From Marinifilum caeruleilacunae (lineage in GTDB: Bacteria > Bacteroidota > Bacteroidia > Bacteroidales > Marinifilaceae), in contig NZ_RZNH01000022.1 in assembly GCF_013141825.1 (NCBI RefSeq), positions 21,450-85,449 of the forward strand: a stretch of 64,000 nucleotides of DNA. The letters run 5' to 3'. Position 1 is the stretch's first letter, and the number at the start of each line of letters is the position of its first letter. Under the pieces are notes generated by a model. The model did not search any database, had not been told where the DNA came from, and saw nothing but the letters and a program-made list of their open reading frames with translations. Both the position numbers and the translations under genes were made by a program. Positions 46,193 through 54,910 of this stretch are shown here, piece after piece.

Positions 46193-46879
46193 TCAATACA
46201 ATTTATTCTCCAAATCTTCTGGTTTTGCTTGATTAATTTTCTCTTGGAGATTTTTACTGAGATGTTCATGCTGCACGATTTTATCCTGAAGGAGATTAAT
46301 TTCCAATAACAAGCTATTGACCTTGTCATTCAACCTTTTTCTCATATCTTCATCTTTTTCAATTTTATTGAAAAATGGTAGGCTGAGGATTTTGCCTTTT
46401 AGGTTTTCATATGCTTCTGTTTTTTTTCTTAAATCATTTCTAAGATTTCGATTCGACTTTGTCAGTCGATATAAGGTTGATTTTTGTTTGTCGATTTTCC
46501 GAATTAGCTCTTTGTTTCTTTTAAGTAATTTTTCATGTTTTTGATCTCTCTTTTTATCTCTGTTAATCTCATTGTGTAAATTGGTATTAAGAATTTGCAT
46601 TGCTGCATTTTTATTTTCAGCAACTGTTAGCTTACTCTTTAAATCTTCAAGCATTTGATTTTGTTGCTTTGTATCAAATTGTAATTGATCGGTGTTTTTG
46701 GATTTAGGGCTTAAGGTATCCACAAACTGTAGTTTTACCTTCACATACTCTTTTCCATCAATCCATAAGCTTTCTCCTTTTTTTATGTTTTTGTAATGGA
46801 CAGATTTTTTCACTCTTATTTTTGAAATCCAGGATTTTATTTTGCTGTACAACACGTTCATAATTATTTTGTTATGCAA
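46193..46879 (-). CDS. Hypothetical coiled-coil protein
   Basis: 228 residues, not recognised. A basic N-terminal stretch (KIKSWISKIRVKKSVHYK) is followed from about residue 65 to 215 by a long, highly charged helix with heptad-like leucines (QMLEDLKSKLTVAENK, ELIRKIDKQKSTLYRLTKS, LLLEINLLQDKIVQHEHL), almost certainly a coiled coil. No signal peptide or membrane segment. An in-frame ATG six codons in may be the true start. It is convergent with the PUL end and not in an obvious operon. A scaffold or chromosome/cell-shape role would be guesswork. Confidence 0.6.
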   Translation of the reverse strand: MHNKIIMNVLYSKIKSWISKIRVKKSVHYKNIKKGESLWIDGKEYVKVKLQFVDTLSPKSKNTDQLQFDTKQQNQMLEDLKSKLTVAENKNAAMQILNTNLHNEINRDKKRDQKHEKLLKRNKELIRKIDKQKSTLYRLTKSNRNLRNDLRKKTEAYENLKGKILSLPFFNKIEKDEDMRKRLNDKVNSLLLEINLLQDKIVQHEHLSKNLQEKINQAKPEDLENKLY

Positions 46880-47011
46880 GATTTAAGCTGTGTCTTTTCG
46901 ATACTGTAATTGTTCTTTATTCTTTGATTACCGACATAATCTCTGTTCCATTATCTCTATTTACTTTTGATATCAATTCCATACTTTCACCATTGCAGCC
47001 GTTTATAAAGA

Positions 47012-47040
47012 AGGCTCCCTTACCAATAAAAGGAGCCTTC
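47012..47040 (-). terminator. Hairpin downstream of the SnoaL-like lipoprotein gene
   Basis: AAGGCTCC pairs with GGAGCCTT around a 13-base loop; on the - strand CTTTATAAA follows, a weak T tract. It lies about 110 bases after the stop of the gene at 47151. Confidence 0.55.
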
Positions 47041-47150
47041 CGAGCTTGAGTAAACCTAATAATTCGAAAGTGTATTTACTTTCTCCTCATGCAAATAAAA
47101 TTAATGCTAGCTGTTCAATGACCTTTGCTATACCATCTGCTAGGCCTTGC

Positions 47151-48026
47151 TTAAAACTTTCCGTTCTTGTTCGCCATTTTGGCAGGGATTTCCTGTATTA
47201 CATCCCAGTGTTCTACAATTTTCTCATTTTTTAATCTAAATAAATCATAGTAAGCATGCGGTTTTCCATACCATTCACCTTCACTCATTACAAGTACAAA
47301 GTTTCCTTCACCCAGGATTTTAAATATTTTCTTGTAAACAAACATGTTGTTTTGTGAAATCAGATACTCAATGGCTTCATTCAAGCCAAGTAGTCCATCT
47401 TTTACCAAAGGGTTGTGCTGATCGTACTGTTCTGAACTGATGTAATCAACAATTTTTTCAGGAGCTTTACCGAACAAAACGTCATCCATAAAGTTTTTAA
47501 CGATTTTTTTGTTGATATCAGTTTTGTCCAGATCCTCAACTTTTGTAGGTCCATCAACTTGTGAACGACCACTGGCGGTTTTTGCAACCACTGGTGTAAT
47601 GTTATCCCAATGTTCAGCTACTTTCCCATCTTCCATTCTCCAAACATCAAATGTTACAATTTCTTTGGCTCCAAAAGCTTCGGCATTGTGATAAGAGTTG
47701 TGGAAAACAATGTAGTCGCCATCTTGTAGCAATCTATGATTTGTGTAGGTGGTATTGGCTTCCTTCAGGACGGGAGCAAGTTGCAGTACTGGTTCTATGC
47801 CGGTTGCAACAAAAGGATTGTGCTGAATGTAATCAGCTTTAAAATATTGTTTTATTTCTTCGGTGCTATAATCTTTAAATAGCGCATTCTGTGCTTTTAA
47901 GGCAATGGATTTTAGATCTTTCATATCGTTCATGGATTTATCAGGATTGTTTTTTTTCTGATTGTTTTGGTTGTTGCAAGCAATAAAAATGGTAAAACTC
48001 AAAGCCAGGATCATTAATTTTTTCAT
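47151..48026 (-). CDS. Lipoprotein with two SnoaL-like (NTF2-fold) domains
   Basis: I start at the internal ATG 48026 (MKKLMILALSF), which puts the lipobox at FIAC; a start nine bases earlier is possible. About 290 residues contain two SnoaL/NTF2-like domains in tandem, each with the family pattern of a YIQHNP or YDQHNP motif and a closing VEHWD-type motif (GKVAEHWDNI, EKIVEHWDVI). Such domains form cone-shaped pockets for small hydrophobic substrates; the enzyme activity is unknown. Predicted periplasmic by lipobox. Upstream lies a set of four TATCGAC repeats that may control it. Confidence 0.82.
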   Translation of the reverse strand: MKKLMILALSFTIFIACNNQNNQKKNNPDKSMNDMKDLKSIALKAQNALFKDYSTEEIKQYFKADYIQHNPFVATGIEPVLQLAPVLKEANTTYTNHRLLQDGDYIVFHNSYHNAEAFGAKEIVTFDVWRMEDGKVAEHWDNITPVVAKTASGRSQVDGPTKVEDLDKTDINKKIVKNFMDDVLFGKAPEKIVDYISSEQYDQHNPLVKDGLLGLNEAIEYLISQNNMFVYKKIFKILGEGNFVLVMSEGEWYGKPHAYYDLFRLKNEKIVEHWDVIQEIPAKMANKNGKF

Positions 48027-48111
48027 ATGATACATAGATTTATTGATTAAAAATTGTGGTTAACAGTGTAGAGAAAGGGAAAATGTTGTTCGCCTTGCTT
48101 TACAATAATGA

Positions 48112-48204
48112 TATCGACATTGAATTTTCAAAAAATATATGGTAAATCCTCCTGATATCGACAAACGATATGTGGTTATCGACAAACCCATATTGGTTAT
48201 CGAC
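48112..48204. promoter_or_regulatory. Four TATCGAC repeats, three at exact 21-bp spacing
   Basis: TATCGAC occurs at 48112, 48156, 48177 and 48198 in the same orientation. The last three are 21 bases apart, two helix turns, and the flanking bases (GGTTATCGAC, TATCGACAAAC) are also partly repeated. They lie 86-180 bases upstream of the SnoaL-like lipoprotein gene. The spacing fits a regulator that binds direct repeats on one helix face, such as a LytTR-type protein. Confidence 0.7.
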
Positions 48205-48236
48205 TTATGATTTTGTGCTTTCAAAAAATGATAAAA

Positions 48237-48270
48237 CAAAAGGATGAAACCATATGGTCGCATCCTTTTG
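48237..48270 (-). terminator. Terminator of the PH-like membrane protein gene
   Basis: CAAAAGGATG pairs with CATCCTTTTG, with an inner ACCAT/ATGGT pairing. It lies 60 bases after the stop of the gene at 48330-48875, and its core resembles the terminator at 46118. Confidence 0.75.
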
Positions 48271-48329
48271 TTTGTGATTGGTGATTGAAATCAACTCAGT
48301 AAGTTATTATAAATTGGGTTTTATGCTTC

Positions 48330-48875
48330 TTATCCAAAAATGAAAAATGAAAAGGCGGTTACAGAAAATGGGAGACTTACCAGCATCAGAATAAAGAAGT
48401 TTTTTGTATTGGAAGGTTGATTTTCTTCACGATACTTAGGATTCTCGTCCTTCATCTTCTTTTTAATATAGGCAGTGATTTTATCATCGGCCATTGTTCT
48501 CTTTTGAGAGTGTGAAGGCAAGAAGCAGATTTTCTTTGTATCACCCGATTTTTGATCGAAATATTTAATGGTCATGAACATTGGACCGGCCAGGTCGTAT
48601 TTCGAAACACTTTCAATATCTGAGTAGGGAATTAGTTTTCTTTCGCGTCCTTTTATTATGATTCCAGAATCGGAAGTGGAGATAATTTTTAATCGGAAAG
48701 GCATTTGCGCATAAATCAATAAAAACCAAATGAAAACTACTGCAAAGGCATTTTTAAAGTTATCTGGTGCTTCGCCTACAAAGTTGTTTGCCAGGAAAGA
48801 AGCGCCAAATCCAAAAATAAATAATAATGGAAAGAAATACTTAAAGAAAAGGGTTTGGTTAGAGCTGTTGTACAT
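48330..48875 (-). CDS. Membrane protein with a PH-like domain, function unknown
   Basis: 181 residues. Two hydrophobic helices near the N-terminus (YFFPLLFIFGFGASFLA and AFAVVFIWFLLIYA), a soluble middle of about 80 residues (FRLKIISTSDSGIIIKGRERKLIPYSDIESVSKY) that resembles bacterial PH domains in having an IPYSDIESV-type strand, and a C-terminal helix (FFILMLVSLPFSVTAFSFFIFG). No catalytic residues were recognised. It lies between asnB and the SnoaL-like gene, each with its own terminator, so it appears to stand alone. Confidence 0.65.
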   Translation of the reverse strand: MYNSSNQTLFFKYFFPLLFIFGFGASFLANNFVGEAPDNFKNAFAVVFIWFLLIYAQMPFRLKIISTSDSGIIIKGRERKLIPYSDIESVSKYDLAGPMFMTIKYFDQKSGDTKKICFLPSHSQKRTMADDKITAYIKKKMKDENPKYREENQPSNTKNFFILMLVSLPFSVTAFSFFIFG

Positions 48876-48930
48876 AGGCTTGAAATAATAAGGGTTTAAG
48901 GTTTTTACAAGATACGTTTAAAAATTATAT

Positions 48931-48968
48931 TGTAAAAGAAAAGAGACTTCCCAATTGGAAAGCCTCTT
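48931..48968 (-). terminator. Terminator of asnB
   Basis: On the - strand AAGAGGCTTTCC pairs with GGGAAGTCTCTT (two G:U pairs) around AATT, followed by TTCTTTT. It begins 23 bases after the asnB stop. Confidence 0.85.
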
Positions 48969-48990
48969 CACTAATATAATTATGAAAGAA

Positions 48991-50679
48991 TTATTTCACT
49001 GTTTTCTTTTTTTCTTCGTACCCATCGTTGTGTACCATACTCACTGCACGTCCCGATGGATCGGCATTGTTCTGGAACGCTTCGTCCCAGGCCAAGGCTT
49101 CGGCTGTACTACATGCAATTGAAGGAATTGAAGGAACACAAGCAGCGGCTGTATCAGAAGCAAAATGTTCGGCAAAAATTGCCCTGTAATAATACTCCTC
49201 TTTCGACATTGGAGGATTTACCGGGAAACGATAGGAAGCATTTGCTAATTGCTCATCGCTAATTTCATTTTCTGCTATATTACGCAAGGTGTCAATCCAA
49301 TTGTAACCTACACCATCAGAGAATTGCTCCTTTTGTCTCCATGCCACTTCCTCAGGCAAATAGTCTTCAAATGCTTTACGGATCACCCATTTCTCCATTT
49401 TTCCATCTTTCGCCATCTTATCTTCCGGGTTGATTCGCATGGCAATATCAAGGAATTCCTTATCGAGGAACGGAACACGACTTTCAACTCCCCACGAGGC
49501 CATTGACTTATTGGAACGCAAGCAATCGAACAAATGTAGTTTGCTTAACTTACGAAGGGTTTCGGTGTGAAATTCTTTTGCATTTGGAGCCTTATGGAAA
49601 TACAGATATCCACCAAACATCTCATCAGCACCTTCGCCCGAAAGTACCATTTTAATTCCCATCGATTTAATTACTCGAGCCATCATGTACATTGGAGTAG
49701 AAGCACGAACGGTGGTTACGTCGTAAGTCTCCAAATGATAGATTACATCACGAACGGCATCCAATCCTTCTTGCACGGTAAAGGTAATCTCGTGATGAAC
49801 TGTTCCAATATGATCCGCCACTTTACGAGAAGCTGCCAAATCAGGCGATCCTTCCAATCCAATTGCGAAAGAGTGCAGCTGCGGATACCAAGCATCTTGT
49901 TGATCTCCTGATTCTACACGCTTGGAAGCATATTTTTTGGCAATGGCAGAAATCACTGATGAATCTAATCCTCCAGAAAGAAGCACACCATAAGGCACAT
50001 CAGACATTAGCTGGCGGTGAACCGCATCTTCTAATCCTTTGCGAAGAGCTGCCATGTCGGTTTCATTGTCTTTTACGTTTTCATAGTCCATCCAGTCACG
50101 CTGGTACCATTCTTTAATCTCACCATCTTTGCTGTACAAGAATTTGCCTGGCAAGAATTCTTCAATTTTGTTACAGTAGCCTTCTAAGGCTTTCAATTCC
50201 GAAGCCACATAATAGTTTCCATGCTGATCCCAACCCTGGTACAATGGAATAATTCCCATATGGTCGCGTCCCACAAGGTAACAGTCATTCTCCTTATCGT
50301 ATAGGGCAAAGGCAAAAATTCCATTCAAATCGTCAATAAAATCGATTCCTTTCTGCTTGTACAATGCCAATATTACTTCACAATCAGATTTGGTCAAGAA
50401 CTCATAGGATCCGTTCATCTGATTTCGTATGTCCATATGATTATAGATTTCACCATTAACAGCCAAGACCAGATTACCGTCTTTGCTGTAAAGGGGTTGT
50501 CCTCCTGATTGAGGATCTACAATCGATAGTCTCTCGTGCGATAAAATCGCTTTTTCACCACAGAATATACCTGACCAATCCGGACCTCTGTGACGAATTT
50601 TCTTGGACATTTCCAGTACCTGAGGGCGCAATTCCTGTGCATCCACCTTCAGGTCGAATACTGCTACGAATCCACACAT
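48991..50679 (-). CDS. asnB: Asparagine synthetase B (glutamine-hydrolysing)
   Basis: 562 residues, the usual length for E. coli-type AsnB. The mature N-terminus has the glutaminase nucleophile Cys2 (MCGFVAVFD), then RHRGPDWSG and NGEIYNH of the class II amidotransferase domain (about 1-190). The synthetase domain follows with the pyrophosphate loop LLSGGLDSSVIS near residues 235-246 and SGEGADEMFGGYLYF near 347-361. It converts aspartate, ATP and glutamine to asparagine. A perfect 11-bp hairpin lies 28-53 bases before the start codon and may control expression. Confidence 0.97.
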   Translation of the reverse strand: MCGFVAVFDLKVDAQELRPQVLEMSKKIRHRGPDWSGIFCGEKAILSHERLSIVDPQSGGQPLYSKDGNLVLAVNGEIYNHMDIRNQMNGSYEFLTKSDCEVILALYKQKGIDFIDDLNGIFAFALYDKENDCYLVGRDHMGIIPLYQGWDQHGNYYVASELKALEGYCNKIEEFLPGKFLYSKDGEIKEWYQRDWMDYENVKDNETDMAALRKGLEDAVHRQLMSDVPYGVLLSGGLDSSVISAIAKKYASKRVESGDQQDAWYPQLHSFAIGLEGSPDLAASRKVADHIGTVHHEITFTVQEGLDAVRDVIYHLETYDVTTVRASTPMYMMARVIKSMGIKMVLSGEGADEMFGGYLYFHKAPNAKEFHTETLRKLSKLHLFDCLRSNKSMASWGVESRVPFLDKEFLDIAMRINPEDKMAKDGKMEKWVIRKAFEDYLPEEVAWRQKEQFSDGVGYNWIDTLRNIAENEISDEQLANASYRFPVNPPMSKEEYYYRAIFAEHFASDTAAACVPSIPSIACSTAEALAWDEAFQNNADPSGRAVSMVHNDGYEEKKKTVK

Positions 50680-50706
50680 AAAAATTTGATTTAATAGTTA
50701 CTTAAA

Positions 50707-50732
50707 AGTCGTCAAATTGGGATTTGACGACT
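50707..50732 (-). promoter_or_regulatory. Perfect hairpin in the asnB upstream region
   Basis: AGTCGTCAAAT and ATTTGACGACT are exact inverted repeats around a 4-base loop; on the - strand TTTT follows. It could be a leader attenuator or a regulator-binding palindrome. Confidence 0.6.
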
Positions 50733-50892
50733 GGTTAATTTTGATATACATTTTGAAAATACGATTTTATTTTCAGAATGCCTTGTAAAATCAATACGTT
50801 ATCGTTTGCAACTATGTAAAATTTTATATTATACCCTTTTTTGAGGTGTGTGGCCTCATAAAAAACACTTTTCTAATTTACCTTTTACAATC

Positions 50893-50923
50893 AAAAAAAG
50901 GACACTGTAAATAGTGTCCTTTT
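50893..50923. terminator. Terminator of the TlpA-like gene
   Basis: AAAAGGACACT pairs with AGTGTCCTTTT around a 6-base loop, with T runs on both sides. It follows the stop at 50927 within a few bases on the - strand. Confidence 0.88.
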
Positions 50924-50926
50924 CTT

Positions 50927-52354
50927 TTAATTCTTTTTCATTTCGTTATCCAAAAAAACTTTCAGATTATCGATATCGAGTCGCTTGGCAATGATTTTTT
51001 TGTCTTTATCGAGTAGGTACATGGTGGGTGTGCTGTACACATCGTAATAGATTCTAAAATTGGTTTGAAATTCAGGATCATAACAGTTGATAAAGTCATA
51101 AATGTCGTAATCGTGAATGGCATCTTCCCACATTTCTTTCTGATCTTGTGTACAAACCGCAAACACTTTCAAGCCTTTCTCTCTGTACTGATCGAGTATT
51201 TCAGATTTTAACCTTGGTGTGACTTTCTTGCAGTGGCCACAATCGGGTTCCCAAAAATAGAGAACCGTGAATGGTGCATCTACTTCGTGTAAGCGCACAA
51301 ATTCTCCTTCTGGCGTTTGCATGAGTAAATCCTTCGATTCCATTCCAATGAGATTGAACTGGGTTTTAATTACTCTCTCGCGAATGTTTGCCATTAAGGT
51401 GGAATCGGCCCAGCTTGCCTGACCACTTAAGTAGTATTTTTTTGCCAGCTTCACAAAAGCTGCATCCATTCCCATCACTTTGCTTTTTACAGCATAGTTT
51501 AATGCATACTGGGTTAAATACTGAAAAAAGATAGAATCAGGTCGTGCCTGTTCAATAAGTTTTACCGATTCTTTCACAATGGTATCAGGACTCTGCACCA
51601 ATATCTTTTCGTAGAAGAAATCGAGCTTTTTCTTTAAAATTGGAGTGCGCAAGTACCTGTTATCAGTAAGGTTAACATGGTCGAAATAATGATTTTTATT
51701 GTAGAGGTACGACTTTTTTTGTATTACTTTCTCTCTGTCGGGTGTATTGGCCGGAATCTCATTTTTAAAATCAGGAATTTTAGGAGATAGGGTAAAGCTG
51801 GCGAATTTGTGCACAAAAGAGTTCTCTGGAAATTCTGATGCAAGCTTGCTAATATAAGCTCTAACCTCTACATCTGTATTTTTGAATTCTTTTTTGAATT
51901 TTTCTTTCTCAGCTTCGTTGTTTGACTTTTTGAAAGCCTCCTGAATTTTCTTTGATTTTACATTTTGAGATTTCATGAAATTCTGGAAAGCATGAAAGGC
52001 TTTGCTTTCTTTCGATCCTGTTATATTAATACTGCCAATAAAATCTTTTGGATCTGCCGTTATAGAGAATTCCTGGTCTTCACCTATCAGTAAATCAAAA
52101 TATTTCTGACTAGGCAGATAAATCACATAAATTCCCTGGTCGAGCACTTTATCCTTTGAAAAACTTCCCTGGCCATTAACCAGGCTGGTGGTATCATCGG
52201 CAAAAATTTTACCATCGAAATAGTGAGCCAGGTAGGCTGTTGAATCCTTACAGTTTAACAACTGAACAGAGATGTTGTATTTTTGTGCATGGATATTTGT
52301 GAATGTAAATGTGCAGAAAATCAGCACATAGAGAGATAAAAATTTTAGTTTCAT
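50927..52354 (-). CDS. Periplasmic TlpA/ResA-like thiol-disulfide protein with N-terminal DUF4369/DUF5106-like region
   Basis: 475 residues with a signal peptide ending NIHAQ. Residues about 24-130 resemble the DUF4369 beta-sandwich (LLNCKDSTAYLAHYFDGK), followed by a helical DUF5106-like part (about 135-330), and a thioredoxin domain from about 340 to the end with Cys372-Gly-His-Cys375 in YFWEPDCGHCKK and the cis-proline in STPTMYLLD. A CGHC active site suggests an oxidising or isomerase-type redox potential in the envelope. Similar domain combinations are common in Bacteroidota; partners are not known. Confidence 0.88.
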   Translation of the reverse strand: MKLKFLSLYVLIFCTFTFTNIHAQKYNISVQLLNCKDSTAYLAHYFDGKIFADDTTSLVNGQGSFSKDKVLDQGIYVIYLPSQKYFDLLIGEDQEFSITADPKDFIGSINITGSKESKAFHAFQNFMKSQNVKSKKIQEAFKKSNNEAEKEKFKKEFKNTDVEVRAYISKLASEFPENSFVHKFASFTLSPKIPDFKNEIPANTPDREKVIQKKSYLYNKNHYFDHVNLTDNRYLRTPILKKKLDFFYEKILVQSPDTIVKESVKLIEQARPDSIFFQYLTQYALNYAVKSKVMGMDAAFVKLAKKYYLSGQASWADSTLMANIRERVIKTQFNLIGMESKDLLMQTPEGEFVRLHEVDAPFTVLYFWEPDCGHCKKVTPRLKSEILDQYREKGLKVFAVCTQDQKEMWEDAIHDYDIYDFINCYDPEFQTNFRIYYDVYSTPTMYLLDKDKKIIAKRLDIDNLKVFLDNEMKKN

Positions 52355-52540
52355 GTGTCAATAACTATTGATAGGTATAAGTCAGCGAAAATTACAAAAT
52401 TTTTCTGCTGAAGGATCATATTTAAATGTTAAAAAGTTTAACGAATATCTAACAAAAAGGTTTGGAGTAATTTAAAGTATTGACGAAGTAGAATGGCTAG
52501 CTTCCTTTGTATCCATGTAACTTTTTGATACAAAAGAAAG

Positions 52541-52562
52541 CCTGCCAGATTTCTCTGGCAGG
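52541..52562 (-). terminator. Terminator of the peroxiredoxin gene
   Basis: CCTGCCAGA pairs exactly with TCTGGCAGG around a 4-base loop; on the - strand CTTTCTTTT follows. It lies 28 bases after the stop. Confidence 0.87.
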
Positions 52563-52589
52563 TTAAGGTTTGTTAAACTAGCGTTGAAG

Positions 52590-53324
52590 CTAGTGAGCAA
52601 TCGGTTCTTTTTTTAGAATACAATTCCAAATTTCTTCTTCCTTTAGTTTTTTTGTACAGAAAAACCAATCGTAGCAGGTCAGATCTTCCTCTGCATTTTC
52701 CATTCTGTCTTTGGCAACACCACATGAACCTGCAGGAGGCACAATTACATCCTCTCCAGGTTTCCAATCGGCAGGTGTGGCAACCGAAAATTTATCGGCA
52801 GTTTGCAAGGCCACAAGCACGCGGTAAATTTCTTCAAAATTTCGCCCAAGACTCAAAGGGTAGTAAATAATGGTGCGTATGATGCCGTGCGGATCGATAA
52901 AGAATACAGCCCTTACCGCTTTGGTGCTGTCTTCTCCTGGTTGAACCATGCCATATTTATTGGCAACATCCATTTTAATATCTTCAATAAGAGGAAATTG
53001 AACTTCAATATCTTTCATGCCTTTGTATTCAATTTTTTCTTTTATGGTTCTAAGCCAGGCTATGTGGCTGTATAAACCATCAACCGAAAGGCCAACCAGA
53101 TCGCAATTCACCTGGTTAAATTGGTTTTCCATTTTGGCAAAAGTCATAAACTCTGAGGTACAAACAGGAGTGAAATCGGCTGGATGGCTAAAAAGGATCA
53201 CCCATCTTCCACGATAATCATTCGGAAAGTGAATATCACCCTGTGTGGTAATGGCTCTAAATTCCGGAGCTTTATCTCCGATTCGAGGCATGTTAACTGC
53301 CTTAAGATCGTTGTGTTGGTCCAT
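52590..53324 (-). CDS. Peroxiredoxin, Prx6-like (AhpC/TSA family)
   Basis: 244 residues. Peroxidatic Cys55 lies in DFTPVCTSEF, and the conserved Arg is in the later KAVRAVFFIDPHG region. The C-terminal arm contains CYDWFFC (C-x5-C), the same arrangement as in the archaeal two-cysteine Prx6-type enzymes, so a resolving cysteine is likely available. An in-frame ATG at residue 12 (MPRIGDKAPEF) matches the usual family start and may be the real one. It reduces hydrogen peroxide and organic peroxides in the cytoplasm. It is a single-gene unit with its own terminator. Confidence 0.93.
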   Translation of the reverse strand: MDQHNDLKAVNMPRIGDKAPEFRAITTQGDIHFPNDYRGRWVILFSHPADFTPVCTSEFMTFAKMENQFNQVNCDLVGLSVDGLYSHIAWLRTIKEKIEYKGMKDIEVQFPLIEDIKMDVANKYGMVQPGEDSTKAVRAVFFIDPHGIIRTIIYYPLSLGRNFEEIYRVLVALQTADKFSVATPADWKPGEDVIVPPAGSCGVAKDRMENAEEDLTCYDWFFCTKKLKEEEIWNCILKKEPIAH

Positions 53325-53554
53325 GGTTTAAAGTTTTGATGTTTATTGATTTATTAGATGATTTTACAAGAGAATGGCCGTTTTGTTTAATTATTTTGGC
53401 AACAGCCTGTCAGTGGTCAGGGAGTACAGATTCAAACAGGTATCTGCCGAAGTATATTAAAGTTACTTCATAGATACTGCGATGTCAATAGTAAGATACC
53501 TGTAAACACCTAATTTTAAATGAGTTTTAATTAATATGAAGGGTGGGGAGAGAC

Positions 53555-53935
53555 CTATTTTTTCACTTTAACCGGATCTATTTCAAGCCATTTCATAGCT
53601 TCTTCTTCGGTGTAGAATACCTTTGCATTTTGAATTCTTACCTGAATCTCGAATAGCATAGCCATAGGAGTGTCGTAGCTGTGGCTCACAAGAATTGCAC
53701 ATTTATTCAGAATCGGACTGTACTTTTCGTACTCGTCGATATAGTCATCTAAATCTTTAATATTGAGCAGAACTTTTGCCCTGGTAAAATCAGAAATTAC
53801 ATTATAGGATTCATCAAAAAGTTCATCCTCTCGGGTGCTAAGCGTATGCTGAATCAAATCGTTCCACTTGAAATATCCATAGTAGAATTCTTTAATCAGA
53901 TTTAGTTCGGGAATGATTTCGTATTTGAACTTCAT
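53555..53935 (-). CDS. Hypothetical protein, STAS/SpoIIAA-like
   Basis: 126 residues, not firmly recognised. The pattern of strands and helices (KYEIIPELNLIKEFYYGYFKWNDLIQH, then NVISDFTRAKVLL and MAMLFEIQVR...VFYTEEEAMKWLE) resembles the SpoIIAA-like/STAS-fold proteins common in Bacteroidota, whose C-terminus often ends with an EEAMKWL-type helix. There is no clear phosphorylatable Ser motif, and the function is unknown. It lies 54 bases downstream of the FRG-domain gene on the same strand and may share its transcript. Confidence 0.6.
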   Translation of the reverse strand: MKFKYEIIPELNLIKEFYYGYFKWNDLIQHTLSTREDELFDESYNVISDFTRAKVLLNIKDLDDYIDEYEKYSPILNKCAILVSHSYDTPMAMLFEIQVRIQNAKVFYTEEEAMKWLEIDPVKVKK

Positions 53936-53989
53936 ATCTTAGGCTTTTAATTAAAGATATAAAGATCAATCCTTTCAAGCAAAAAAGTT

Positions 53990-54823
53990 TTACCTATGAT
54001 TTGATTCCAAGTTCAGATGATTTTGCTTTTTCGTTTCTGTAGGTGAATAGTGTCTGCTTAGCCATTTGCTCAAACCATCCATGCCCGGGAACAACACTCT
54101 TTCGTTGATGTTTACCTGGTCAAGTTTATCTCGTATTTCCCATTTCATTTCGGCTGGAATCCTGATTCTAAAATACAATTCAGGCTTATCCATTAACCAT
54201 GAATTTAAAACGGAGGTAGAATGAGACATGAATGTAAAAATGGCATATTGGTTCACAATTCTATCATCTAAAGATGGAGGTTCGAAGGCAACCACAAAAT
54301 CAGATTCTTCTTTCGAAAGTTCTTTTAAATCGCGATACAATTCATGAAGCATCTCTATGGTGAAGCTGTTTGATCCTACCTGGTTCAGCTTGGTATGAAG
54401 TTTCTCTGGCAAATAGTTTTTTAGGTTCTCATAGTTCAGGGCCCATATTACACCATCTTTATGATATTTTTCGATTTCGGCTGTTGCAAAATGCAGTGCC
54501 ACGTAGGGTGAATAGGTCCAATCCAGGAGTCGCGTAGGCAAACCATGATGCTGCGCCAGTGCAAGCCATTCCCAATCCGATTTGTTGTTGATATCAGGAC
54601 GGAAGGAATATTTTTTAAAGTTACGTAACAGGTGAAACTCTAACTCCTCATACGGACCTCTCAGACGAATCAAAGAGGTTTTCAATTGGTAATCAAACTT
54701 TGATAAGCCCCTGTAGATATAGGGAGAACGTGTCCTGTTTATTCTTTCGTTAAACGAATCGGTAAAAAGCACTTCCTGTAATTCTGACCACGAAGTTGGG
54801 ATGATTTCTTTTTTGAGTTGCAT
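53990..54823 (-). CDS. FRG-domain protein
   Basis: 277 residues. The FRG domain spans about residues 10-130 and shows its defining pattern: SWSELQEVL, the aromatic-Arg-Gly motif IYRGL near residue 37, LRRF-type LLRNFKKYS, EWLALAQHHGLPTRLLDWTYSPYVALHFA near 85-113. FRG domains are found in many bacteria and phages, often near mobile or defence loci, but their biochemical activity is unknown. The C-terminal part (about 140-277) has no recognised motif. It is the upstream gene of a likely pair with the STAS-like protein. Confidence 0.85.
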   Translation of the reverse strand: MQLKKEIIPTSWSELQEVLFTDSFNERINRTRSPYIYRGLSKFDYQLKTSLIRLRGPYEELEFHLLRNFKKYSFRPDINNKSDWEWLALAQHHGLPTRLLDWTYSPYVALHFATAEIEKYHKDGVIWALNYENLKNYLPEKLHTKLNQVGSNSFTIEMLHELYRDLKELSKEESDFVVAFEPPSLDDRIVNQYAIFTFMSHSTSVLNSWLMDKPELYFRIRIPAEMKWEIRDKLDQVNINERVLFPGMDGLSKWLSRHYSPTETKKQNHLNLESNHR

Positions 54824-54910
54824 GAGACAAGGCTTAGATGTTCGTACATCTAAAATTGCAAATAAAAAAGAAGAATTGAGTAAACAAAGTTTTAAATTTT
54901 TAAAATTGGT

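Noticed and set aside
48112-48204. CRISPR array
   Set aside because: The repeated unit is only 7-11 bases with 14-base spacers, and there are no cas genes.
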